Source: Candidatus Parcubacteria bacterium (GTDB lineage Bacteria > Patescibacteriota > Saccharimonadia > Saccharimonadales > Saccharimonadaceae). From it: DNA of 24,933 nt. The stretch lies in the NCBI GenBank assembly GCA_023391075.1, contig JAEWBQ010000009.1:1-24933 (forward strand), written 5' to 3'. Positions 5,999-13,424 of the stretch are shown piece by piece; position 1 is the first letter of the stretch; the number at the start of each line of letters is the position of its first letter. The translations under genes were made by a program, and so were the position numbers. The notes below the pieces were generated by a model that saw only the letters and a list, made by a program, of their open reading frames with translations, ran no database searches and was not told where the DNA came from.

Positions 5999-6842
5999 GC
6001 ACCCTTTCACCGCACTGGGGACCCAGTGGCAAATCGACACGATCGAACCGCTCACGGCCGAGTTGCAGCAGGCGATTCATGATCGGATCGAGGCGTTCGA
6101 CCGCACCTACTCACGTTTTCGTGACGATTCACTCATACAGCAGATCGCGCGTGCAGCTGGCACCTATGAATTTCCGCCGGATGCCGCTCCGCTCTTCACG
6201 TTTTACCGCGATTTGTATGAGCAGACCGGTGGTGCCGTTACGCCACTCATCGGCAATGCCCTCGAGCGTGCCGGCTATGACACTACCTACTCTCTCACCC
6301 CCCAGAAGCAAACTGCCATACCCGCCTGGGACGACGTCCTGCGTATCGACGGCACGACGATAACGACAACAGAACCGCTCACCCTCGATGTCGGCGCGGC
6401 TGGCAAGGGGTATCTTGTTGATATTATTAGCGAGCTGCTCGAGGGTTCAGGTATCACAGAATATGTCGTCGACGGCAGCGGCGACCTCCGCCACCGCGGC
6501 CAGAGCCGCAATGTCGTAGGGCTTGAACATCCCCTAGAGCCCGGGCTCATCATCGGTACTGTCGCCGTCGAGAATGCCAGCCTCTGCGCCTCCTCTACAA
6601 CACGACGTACCTGGGGCGAAGGGCTGCATCACATATTTAACCCTCACACCCTCACGCCCGTCGATGATATCGTCGCAACTTGGGTGATTACGACACAAAC
6701 GCTCCACGCCGATGGACTCGCCACAGCATTGTTCTTTGCGGAGCCATCAGCGCTCGCTCAGCGCTATGCGTTTGACTATGTACGGTACCACCGCGACGGT
6801 TCTGTTGATTATTCCCGTAACTTCCAAGGAGAACTATTTTAA
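5985..6842 (+). CDS. apbE: FAD:protein FMN transferase (ApbE)
   Basis: A 285-residue flavin transferase that uses FAD to place FMN covalently on FMN_bind proteins. Family blocks in order: FDRTYSRFRDDSLIQQI (38-54), TPLIGNALERAGYD (86-99), LDVGAAGKGYLVD (134-146), VVDGSGDLRHRG (161-172), HHIFNPHTLTP (215-225) and HADGLATALFFAE (241-253, with the metal-binding D243). The length is at the short end of the family because there is no signal peptide or lipobox: the protein starts directly with the TALGTQWQI strand. Most ApbE proteins are exported, so a cytosolic site of action is suggested. The gene overlaps the FMN_bind gene by 14 bases and the next gene by one base. No Shine-Dalgarno precedes it, so translation is likely coupled. 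Confidence 0.9.
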   Translation: MLPAKHPFTALGTQWQIDTIEPLTAELQQAIHDRIEAFDRTYSRFRDDSLIQQIARAAGTYEFPPDAAPLFTFYRDLYEQTGGAVTPLIGNALERAGYDTTYSLTPQKQTAIPAWDDVLRIDGTTITTTEPLTLDVGAAGKGYLVDIISELLEGSGITEYVVDGSGDLRHRGQSRNVVGLEHPLEPGLIIGTVAVENASLCASSTTRRTWGEGLHHIFNPHTLTPVDDIVATWVITTQTLHADGLATALFFAEPSALAQRYAFDYVRYHRDGSVDYSRNFQGELF

Positions 6843-8329
6843 TGCTACGCCAGCTCGATTCATTACTTAACCGCGTATCCATGTACCGATTGGTCACCCT
6901 GAGCCTCCTAAGCCTATGGGCCGTTACCTTCGCCGGATCACTCACTGGTGCGGTCGCCTATGCGCCAAAAGCCGTCATCGCTACCGCCATCATTGCTGCG
7001 GTTGCCAGCTATGTCAGCAACCGCGTCTTCGGATACCTCTTTAGCATCCGCCCACATGGTGAATCGTCGCTCATTACGGCACTGATTCTCTTTTTCCTCT
7101 TTAGCCCCTCCACTGACCGCCAGTCGATTCTCGCGATCGGTGTCGTCAGTGTCATTGCCATGGCATCGAAATACCTGCTTGTTTGGCGCGGACGCCACCT
7201 GACTAATCCAGTTGCTGCCGGTGCCGTCATTACCAGCCTGACAGGCCTCGGTTTTGCCACCTGGTGGGTCGGTACTCCCTTTTTACTTCCATTCGTCGTA
7301 ATCTTTGCGCTGTTGATTCTATACAAGACCAGCCGACTCGGTATGGGTCTGGTGTTTATCGGCATTGCACTCGTCACCACTATTATCTCGATGCTGCTGC
7401 GCGGTGCGCCGCTTGGCCTCAGCCTCAGCCTACTCGGCTCATGGCCGCTGGTTTTTATGGCAGGGTTTATGTTAAGCGAGCCGCTCACTCTTCCGCCGAA
7501 ACGTTGGCAGCAGTACCTTATCGCCGTCATCGTTGCCCTCCTTGCAACCATCCCGCTACGCATCGGCTCATTTGCTATTTCCCTTACGCTCGCCCTAGTG
7601 ATCGGCAACCTCATCGCGGCGATATTCGCGCGCCGACATGGCATCTCCCTCATCTTCAAAGAGCGGCGAGCCCTCACGCCGACCACCGATGAGTTCGTCT
7701 TCACGTCGAATACTCCGTTTTACTTTGAGCCAGGCCAGTTTGTCGAACTGACACTGCCGCATCGCAGCGATTCACGTGGGCTACGGCGTAGCTTCAGTAT
7801 GACGTCCGCCCCAGGCGAGCGTGAACTGCGCCTCGGCATCAAGTTCTACGAACCATCAAGCAGCTTCAAGCACGCGCTCCGTTCACTAAAAGCCGGCACG
7901 CGCCTTACGACCACTGGTTTTAGCGGCGGCTTTACCTTGCCACGTCATAATGGCACACCACTCCTGCTCGTTGCGGGCGGCATCGGTATCACGCCGTTCA
8001 TCAGTCAACTCCACACCCTCACCAAGCGCGGCGACCTGCGCGACATCATCCTTGTCTACAGCGTCAGTTCGCCCGAAGAGTTAGCGTACCGCGACGTCCT
8101 CGAAGCGGCCGGAATTCCGGTGGCAGTCGTCACGAACGGCATCATTCCCGATCTGCCAGCGCACTGGCGACAAGTGACGAAGCCGGACGACGCCATCAAG
8201 CTCATCCCAGAACTCGCCCAGCGTCGCGCTTATATTTCCGGACCGCCGGCAATGATCCGCGCCCACAAGCATTTACTGCAGAGCAAGGACGTCTCGCATA
8301 TCCATACCGACTACTTCACTGGCTACTAG
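6842..8329 (+). CDS. RnfD/NqrB-like membrane domain fused to FAD/NAD(P)H reductase
   Basis: A 495-residue fusion. Residues 1-265 hold about nine or ten hydrophobic helices with RnfD/NqrB-type features: RHLTNPVAAGA (118-128) and FMAGFMLSEPLTLPPKR (205-221). Residues 268-495 are a ferredoxin-NADP reductase module: PGQFVELTLP (297-306), the FAD motif RRSFSM (315-320), the nucleotide motif GGIGITPF (379-386), ISGPPAMI (465-472) and a terminal DYFTGY. I infer that it moves electrons from cytosolic NAD(P)H via FAD across the membrane to the FMN_bind partner. I see no S/T-G-A-T flavinylation site in the membrane part, unlike RnfD and NqrB. The start overlaps the apbE stop (TAATG), with AAGGAG ten bases upstream: a strong Shine-Dalgarno where coupling is expected. 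No other Rnf/Nqr subunit is in the window. Confidence 0.85.
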   Translation: MLRQLDSLLNRVSMYRLVTLSLLSLWAVTFAGSLTGAVAYAPKAVIATAIIAAVASYVSNRVFGYLFSIRPHGESSLITALILFFLFSPSTDRQSILAIGVVSVIAMASKYLLVWRGRHLTNPVAAGAVITSLTGLGFATWWVGTPFLLPFVVIFALLILYKTSRLGMGLVFIGIALVTTIISMLLRGAPLGLSLSLLGSWPLVFMAGFMLSEPLTLPPKRWQQYLIAVIVALLATIPLRIGSFAISLTLALVIGNLIAAIFARRHGISLIFKERRALTPTTDEFVFTSNTPFYFEPGQFVELTLPHRSDSRGLRRSFSMTSAPGERELRLGIKFYEPSSSFKHALRSLKAGTRLTTTGFSGGFTLPRHNGTPLLLVAGGIGITPFISQLHTLTKRGDLRDIILVYSVSSPEELAYRDVLEAAGIPVAVVTNGIIPDLPAHWRQVTKPDDAIKLIPELAQRRAYISGPPAMIRAHKHLLQSKDVSHIHTDYFTGY

Positions 8330-8342
8330 CTCGACGGCATAG

Positions 8343-8348
8343 TACAAT
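8343..8348 (+). promoter_or_regulatory. -10 box TACAAT, leaderless promoter
   Basis: TACAAT lies seven bases before the ATG at 8356, directly after the reductase gene. It indicates separate transcription of the next gene. Confidence 0.55.
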
Positions 8349-8355
8349 AGACCAT

Positions 8356-9816
8356 ATGCTGACTCTTGCTGTGACGGGCGCGGTAGTTGCCTCGCTGATC
8401 GTCACGTATCTGACTAATCCCTTTGCTCGTTACTCGATCATCCGTTTACCCTACCGCGCCAAGCTGCAGGAAAAAACGCTCGAGGCCGTCAATAACAACC
8501 AAAAGCTCGTCATTCGCCAGAATTTCTTATGGCGAATGTTTGCCTACTACCAGTGCGGTATCTACATCTTTACGACTCGTTATTTCAATAGCCCTCGCTC
8601 ATCTGGCACCAGCATCGACGAAATCATCGCCGACATCCATAAACTGCGCTACGACCCAAACAAACTGCTGCTAATCTCCGGTGATCATTTCAACGGCTTG
8701 TTCGTCCGCAACCTTGGTGTCTTCTACTACCCGATGCTTGACCGATCCATTCCTGGCACGACCGACGACTGGCGCGACCGCGAGACTGTCTACCTACAAA
8801 CCGTCGCCTTCGCACTCGGTGTTTTTGCCAAGCAGCCAAAACTTACCACGACGATCGTCTCGATGGGGCCATACGCGGCGACGTGCATCAATTTTTACGC
8901 CCACCCCTCAGATTCACTCTTTGGCATGCTGTATGCTCTGGCGAGCCTGCGCGGTGACGAGACCGCTCAACCGCACCGCTATGGCAAAACTGTTCACTCG
9001 CTCGATACCAAGCAAGCTGCCAAAACCTTGGTCGATACCTACGACGATACACTGAAGTCGCTCTATGCCAGCTACAGAGCGCATGTGTACGACGAGCAAA
9101 CAGGCCTCATCAAAAAGACCGTCCACTTATCCGGCGCCAAAGACATTACCCGCCGCTACTCGGCGTTTTACGATAATGTTGTCTTCTGGAAAACGACACA
9201 GCTCGCCATGACTCTTGGGCTCATTTCTCGTGACACTGCATTCCTCGCACGACTCAAGCAGACCATCCTCGACACCTTTTGGCTCGAAGACGAAGGGTAC
9301 TTCCTGGAAGACTTGTCACACGAGGGACTGCGCGACAAGCTCTACTCATCGGACTGGCTGATCGTGCTATCGACCGGCTTCCTAGACATTACAAACCCGC
9401 TGGAACGCCGTTACTATGAACGCTCGATCGCCTACATCCAGGACAACAAAATCGATCAGCCGTTTGCCATCAAGTACCAAAACGATACCCGCGCCCACCG
9501 ACAATTCTTTGTCGTGCGCCTTGCGGTCGCCTCATATGGCGGCGATGCAATCTGGAGCTTTTGGGGGATGGAATACATCAAGACCCTGACCCTGCTTGCC
9601 CATCATACCGGCACTCCTGCATATGCCGAAGCTGCCGCCTATCACCTCGATGCCTACGAGACGGCCATGCTCCAAAACGGTGGCTTCCCGGAGACATACG
9701 ACAAAAATGGCGCGCTCCTCAAAACCCCGCTCTACAAAAGCATCCGCCAAACCGGTTGGGTCATCGGCTTTGAGCAGGCGCGCGAAATGTACCGCGCCTT
9801 GATTGGCGAGCGCTAA
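8356..9816 (+). CDS. Membrane-anchored protein resembling alpha/alpha-barrel glycosidases
   Basis: A 486-residue protein with one N-terminal hydrophobic segment (residues 2-20), then a large, mostly helical domain. I do not recognise an exact family. The pattern of short aromatic-rich helix pairs recalls six-hairpin (alpha/alpha toroid) glycosidases. Blocks that fit are ISGDHFNGLFVRNLGVFYYP (about 107-126), QTVAFALGVFAK, YDNVVFWKTTQLAMTLGLI, GGDAIWSFWGMEYIKTLTLL and, near the end, NGGFPETYDKNG followed by TGWVIGFEQAREMY. Acidic catalytic residues cannot be named with confidence. It would act at the outer face if the anchor is N-in. Its 3' end directly abuts the DUF1345 gene on the other strand (TAATTA shared junction). 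Function is a guess: glycan trimming or a carbohydrate-binding scaffold. Confidence 0.6.
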   Translation: MLTLAVTGAVVASLIVTYLTNPFARYSIIRLPYRAKLQEKTLEAVNNNQKLVIRQNFLWRMFAYYQCGIYIFTTRYFNSPRSSGTSIDEIIADIHKLRYDPNKLLLISGDHFNGLFVRNLGVFYYPMLDRSIPGTTDDWRDRETVYLQTVAFALGVFAKQPKLTTTIVSMGPYAATCINFYAHPSDSLFGMLYALASLRGDETAQPHRYGKTVHSLDTKQAAKTLVDTYDDTLKSLYASYRAHVYDEQTGLIKKTVHLSGAKDITRRYSAFYDNVVFWKTTQLAMTLGLISRDTAFLARLKQTILDTFWLEDEGYFLEDLSHEGLRDKLYSSDWLIVLSTGFLDITNPLERRYYERSIAYIQDNKIDQPFAIKYQNDTRAHRQFFVVRLAVASYGGDAIWSFWGMEYIKTLTLLAHHTGTPAYAEAAAYHLDAYETAMLQNGGFPETYDKNGALLKTPLYKSIRQTGWVIGFEQAREMYRALIGER

Positions 9817-10455
9817 TTACTTCGACAAACTAGCGAGCGTATTAATCGTCGCGGCAATGATCACCGTACCGTAGAGATATGACAGCAACGTATGGCGAAT
9901 GATCGTCTTGCGCATATCTTTCGTTTTGACATCAGTATCCGACACCTGATAGGTCATACCGAGCGTAAATGCCAGATAAGCGAAGTCAGTGTACTGTGGT
10001 GCTTGTTTTTCATTGAAATCAACGTCACCCGCTACGCCCTGATAGTAAAGCCGGGCATATTTAAGCATGTAAATGGTATGGACCAAAAACCATGAGGCCA
10101 CGATCGTCACCAACCCAAGCACCAAGTCGACGACTCGCGCCGTTCCCTCTTGCTGCGCACCATTGATCACCAGGAATACGACTGCCGCCAAGCTGATAAC
10201 GCTCGCTGTCAGTACGAGCGCATCGGCAACCTTGCGGCCTGGATCCTCGCGAACCGCATGTCGCTTGGTATCTGCAGGCCCAAGCTCGCCAATTACCCAC
10301 CAGAGCCATAGTAGATATGTCAGCGCCGCAACATCCCAGGCAACAACTGGAGCTAGTTTCGGCTCTCCCCCCACCGCCAGAATAGTCCCTGCGCCTACGC
10401 CTATCAAGCCTGATAATGTCATCCGTTTGTACGTGTGAAGCATGCGTTGTGTCAT
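9817..10455 (-). CDS. DUF1345 integral membrane protein
   Basis: A 212-residue membrane protein with about five hydrophobic helices (near 12-30, 35-55, 78-97, 105-130 and 190-208). The DUF1345 signature is clear near 150-180: YTDFAYLAFTLGMTYQVSDTDV, then MRKTIIRHTLLSYLYGTVIIA. The biochemical role of the family is not established. It is the last gene of a minus-strand operon, starting nine bases after the Clp-like gene. The start context TTAGGCTATG gives only a weak ribosome site, so translational coupling is plausible. There is no spacer before the converging gene that ends at 9816. Confidence 0.85.
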   Translation of the reverse strand: MTQRMLHTYKRMTLSGLIGVGAGTILAVGGEPKLAPVVAWDVAALTYLLWLWWVIGELGPADTKRHAVREDPGRKVADALVLTASVISLAAVVFLVINGAQQEGTARVVDLVLGLVTIVASWFLVHTIYMLKYARLYYQGVAGDVDFNEKQAPQYTDFAYLAFTLGMTYQVSDTDVKTKDMRKTIIRHTLLSYLYGTVIIAATINTLASLSK

Positions 10456-10464
10456 AGCCTAAGC

Positions 10465-12918
10465 TTACTCGCGAGGCGCCTGTTCGGCAATAAGCTGTTC
10501 GGCTGCCTGGTGAGTTCCAACGATTTGCTCGACTTGCTCCCGCGAGATAGTTATCACCCTACCCGGTGCTACGCCGCCAGCCAGCAGCTGTTTGGCAACT
10601 GTGTTTTCAACGGCACGCTGCACGACGCGGCGCATAGGACGAGCACCGAGTCGAGGATCATACCCTGCGTCCACAAGAGCGATCTTTGCGTCATCGGCCA
10701 CATCAACGCTCACCTTTTGAAGCGACAGCGTCTTGATAATACTGCCAATAATAAGATCGACTACTTGAAGGAGCTCGGGCTTGGTGAGTGGCCGGAACAC
10801 GACGATCTCGTCAAATCGGTTAAGAAATTCAGGACGGAACTGGCCGGAATTAATCAGCTCGTCGGTAATCTGCGACTCAAATTGTTCCAACTGATACCCC
10901 CGCTCGATATATTCGCGAATCCGTTCCGCACCAGCATTACTCGTCGCGATGACGATCGTGTCTCGGAAGCTGATTTCGCGATTCTTGATGTCACGCAGGA
11001 TACCTTCGTCGAGCAGCTGCAGCAGCGTCGTCAGCACGTCCGGGTGCGCCTTCTCGATTTCGTCAAGCAGCACGACACTGAACGGCTGCTTCATAACCTG
11101 CGCCGTGAGGCTCGCTGGGTCAGCGGCGCCATCCGCGATCAGCCGACTGACATCCTCGGAGCGGACATATTCGTTCAGGTCTAAACGAATCAACCGATCT
11201 TCGCCACCAAAGTACACGTCGCCGAGCGCCTTGGCCAGCTCGGTCTTACCGACACCGGTCGGCCCCAAAAACAGGAATGCACCGATCGGTCGGTTTTGAT
11301 TACGCACCCCAGCACGCGCGCGCCGCAGCGCATCACTCACCACGCTCACTGCCCTGGTTTGGTTAATCATGCGCGTGTGGATCAGGTCTTCGAGGTGAAG
11401 CAGCTTCTCGCGCTCCTCACCTTCGCTCGCCACACCGACTTTGACGTCCATCGTCTGCTCAATTGCCTGCTGCACCGATTGAACGGTTACCAGTCCGTCA
11501 GTGGCATAGTTCGCCGCAGCTTCGAGCAACTTTAGAGCACGGCCAGGCATCGCCAGATCATGGACGTACCGTTCGCCCAGGCGAAACGCCTCGCTCAGCG
11601 CCTGGTACATGTAGCTGACCTTGTAGCGGAACTCATAGAGCAACAACTGCTCCTGCATAATAATCATCGTCTCTGCCCGGTCGGCCGCCGCCACTGTGAC
11701 CCGGTTCAGCGCACTGGCGAGCGCAGGGTTTCGTGCGCTGATTTGCAAATAGCGCTGTTCGTCCATCGTTAGAATCATCCGCAGCCGTCCTGCTTCGAGT
11801 ATCGGAAGCAGCACGTTGGCAATATCAACCGAGCCGACTCCTTCTTCGAAGAACAGCTGCGCATTGTCGAGGCAGATGATGACATTTTTAGCGCTATAAG
11901 CCTCACTCAGCAAGCTCTCGACCAGCCGCTCCAGCTCGCCGCGCCCACCGGCAGCGCCGACAAGCGACGACGCGTCGAGCATGATGACTTGACGAAACTT
12001 TAAACCATGGGGGATATCGGCATCAGCATCGAGCAATTGCTCGGCAAACGCTTCGACCAGCGTCGTCTTGCCGACGCCCACTTGACCGATCAAAGCAATG
12101 TTTTGCCGACCTTGGCTGCCGAATATTTTAATCATTTGGTCGCGGGCCACCTGATGTGCAGCGACATCGACCGTCAGTAGGCCGCCCCGGCCGATTTGCT
12201 GACTGATGTTCTGTCCGAACCGATCGAGCAGCGGTGTATACCCAAACGACCAATCGCGGGCAATGCCACCGGTCCGGCGCGGCCGTTTGTGCTGATCCAC
12301 CAATTCACGGAGGTGCAGCTGCCAGCGTACCCCTTGGACCACGTCTGCGTCGTCGAGCATCAAATGTGCCAACACCTCATCCCGCGCCACAACTGTTCGC
12401 ATCAGCGCCAACACCAACACGGACGCCGTAATATGCTCGCTCCCGACCTCCTCGGCCGCTGCAATCGCCGCCTGCCATAAGGCCACAGTATCGACCGCCT
12501 GTTCGGATGCCAGATGCAATAAGGTTTGTGGCGTCAATCCAAAGCGTATCCCCATAAACTGACCTGATTGGACCTGGCCGACGGCGAGCGCGATGTCGCG
12601 CGGCGTCGGGTTCTCCGGTAGCCGCCCTAAAACATCGCCGGACAGAATATCATCGATACGTACGCCCTGGCTCCGCGCGGGCAAGTGGTGCAGCTCATCG
12701 CGTGCCCAGCCAGCTACCATGAGCGGTAGGGCAGCCAGGCCTATCACAAACCAGCCAGTCGCGCTCCGGACTGCGAGCAAGCCACCGCCAGCCACCACGA
12801 GCAACAGTGCGACAAGCGACAGCAGGCGCGCCACCTTCAACGTCAGACGACGAGCAATGCGAGCTTTACGGGCCCGCGGACTATGATAATGAAATTCCGG
12901 GCTTACCATGGCAACCAT
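10465..12918 (-). CDS. Membrane-anchored Clp-type AAA+ ATPase with degenerate D1
   Basis: A double-AAA+ protein of 817 residues, numbered here from the ATG at 12918. Two hydrophobic segments (about 28-50 and 54-72) precede a Clp_N-like helical region (about 100-200). D1 has a Walker A GQVGVGKT (278-285), but its Walker B reads ICLDNAQ (D351-N352), so the catalytic glutamate is missing, and the usual arginine pair reads ASALNR (401-406). D2 is complete: GPTGVGKT (552-559), LLDEIEKAHPD (617-627), ATSNAG, LNRFDEIV and the C-terminal DPRLGARPMRR. There is no long coiled-coil M domain and no clear [LI]GF ClpP-docking tripeptide. It may remodel proteins at the membrane without a protease. The ATG at 12909 is an alternative start; both overlap the end of the preceding gene. 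An upstream ATG (12972) would read further into that gene and is less likely. Confidence 0.85.
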   Translation of the reverse strand: MVAMVSPEFHYHSPRARKARIARRLTLKVARLLSLVALLLVVAGGGLLAVRSATGWFVIGLAALPLMVAGWARDELHHLPARSQGVRIDDILSGDVLGRLPENPTPRDIALAVGQVQSGQFMGIRFGLTPQTLLHLASEQAVDTVALWQAAIAAAEEVGSEHITASVLVLALMRTVVARDEVLAHLMLDDADVVQGVRWQLHLRELVDQHKRPRRTGGIARDWSFGYTPLLDRFGQNISQQIGRGGLLTVDVAAHQVARDQMIKIFGSQGRQNIALIGQVGVGKTTLVEAFAEQLLDADADIPHGLKFRQVIMLDASSLVGAAGGRGELERLVESLLSEAYSAKNVIICLDNAQLFFEEGVGSVDIANVLLPILEAGRLRMILTMDEQRYLQISARNPALASALNRVTVAAADRAETMIIMQEQLLLYEFRYKVSYMYQALSEAFRLGERYVHDLAMPGRALKLLEAAANYATDGLVTVQSVQQAIEQTMDVKVGVASEGEEREKLLHLEDLIHTRMINQTRAVSVVSDALRRARAGVRNQNRPIGAFLFLGPTGVGKTELAKALGDVYFGGEDRLIRLDLNEYVRSEDVSRLIADGAADPASLTAQVMKQPFSVVLLDEIEKAHPDVLTTLLQLLDEGILRDIKNREISFRDTIVIATSNAGAERIREYIERGYQLEQFESQITDELINSGQFRPEFLNRFDEIVVFRPLTKPELLQVVDLIIGSIIKTLSLQKVSVDVADDAKIALVDAGYDPRLGARPMRRVVQRAVENTVAKQLLAGGVAPGRVITISREQVEQIVGTHQAAEQLIAEQAPRE

Positions 12919-13280
12919 CCGTTCACCATCAAGATAAGTCCTACAAACGGCAGCGCCGGCGTGCATACCCACGCGACACCCACCACTAGGCCGCCAATAA
13001 GCGTTACTGCGAGGCTCACACTTCCCGCGAGGATTAATGCCAAGCGCACCATGGCTCCGATTAGTCGAGAAATCAACCGGTCAAAAAATGCACGTAATTG
13101 CACTTCAAGCGACCCCCGAACCTGGCCGGCTGATATCTGGCGAAACGGCGAAAACAGCGTGGCCAGCAGTAGATCTATCGAGAAAAAGTCCGCCGTCGCC
13201 ATCAGCCGCTCACCTACGCGCCGGATACAGAGACGCCATCCAGCGCCATACCACCACCCAAGAAGCCCGACGATAAACAT
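12903..13280 (-). CDS. Small membrane protein, first gene of the Clp operon
   Basis: A 125-residue protein with a short hydrophobic N-terminus (FIVGLLGWWYGAG), an amphipathic middle (residues 28-75, with FSPFRQISAGQVRGS) and two strongly hydrophobic stretches near 78-120. I do not recognise a family. It overlaps the Clp-like ATPase start by 7-16 bases, so the two are almost certainly co-translated, and both are membrane proteins. I infer a partner or adaptor of the anchored ATPase. The start is set by a -10 box at six bases. Confidence 0.65.
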   Translation of the reverse strand: MFIVGLLGWWYGAGWRLCIRRVGERLMATADFFSIDLLLATLFSPFRQISAGQVRGSLEVQLRAFFDRLISRLIGAMVRLALILAGSVSLAVTLIGGLVVGVAWVCTPALPFVGLILMVNGWLPW

Positions 13281-13286
13281 ATGCTT

Positions 13287-13292
13287 ATTGTA
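13287..13292 (-). promoter_or_regulatory. -10 box TACAAT, leaderless promoter of the Clp operon
   Basis: TACAAT on the minus strand lies six bases before the ATG at 13280. It overlaps one arm of a 14-base direct repeat (13290-13303). Confidence 0.6.
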
Positions 13293-13373
13293 CTACGAAG
13301 TGAGCGTATAATGAACTTGCTCGTCATATCGAACAAGAACGTACATTAGCGCCAGTATCGTACTACGAAATGA
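13290..13373. repeat. Direct repeat GTACTACGAARTGA flanking a 56-base spacer
   Basis: GTACTACGAAGTGA (13290-13303) and GTACTACGAAATGA (13360-13373) differ at one base. On the minus strand the first copy contains the TACAAT promoter box of the Clp operon and the second contains a similar TACGAT. This could be a duplicated promoter or operator. Confidence 0.5.
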
Positions 13374-13406
13374 AGGTCGTGCAAACGTATTCACACGACC
13401 TTCATT
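13369..13406 (-). terminator. Long perfect hairpin after the asparagine synthetase gene
   Basis: A 13-bp perfect stem: AATGAAGGTCGTG (13369-13381) with CACGACCTTCATT (13394-13406) around a 12-base loop. It begins 18 bases after the stop codon on the minus strand. The following T-run is short (TTTCG on the minus strand), so it may stabilise the transcript end as much as terminate it. Confidence 0.6.
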
Positions 13407-13424
13407 GATGTTTCATCGTATACC

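Noticed and set aside
7009..7704. 231-codon open frame on the minus strand
   Set aside because: It lies wholly antisense to the reductase fusion, is full of Arg/Thr/Ser as expected for an antisense reading, has no family motif and no promoter at its start.
10435..11184. 249-codon open frame on the plus strand
   Set aside because: Antisense to the D2 domain of the Clp-like ATPase, whose motifs are beyond doubt. No recognisable domain.
13312..13350. 12-codon open frame after a TATAAT-like sequence on the plus strand
   Set aside because: The ATG overlaps the box itself, so the transcript would start after it. Too short to judge and no ribosome site.
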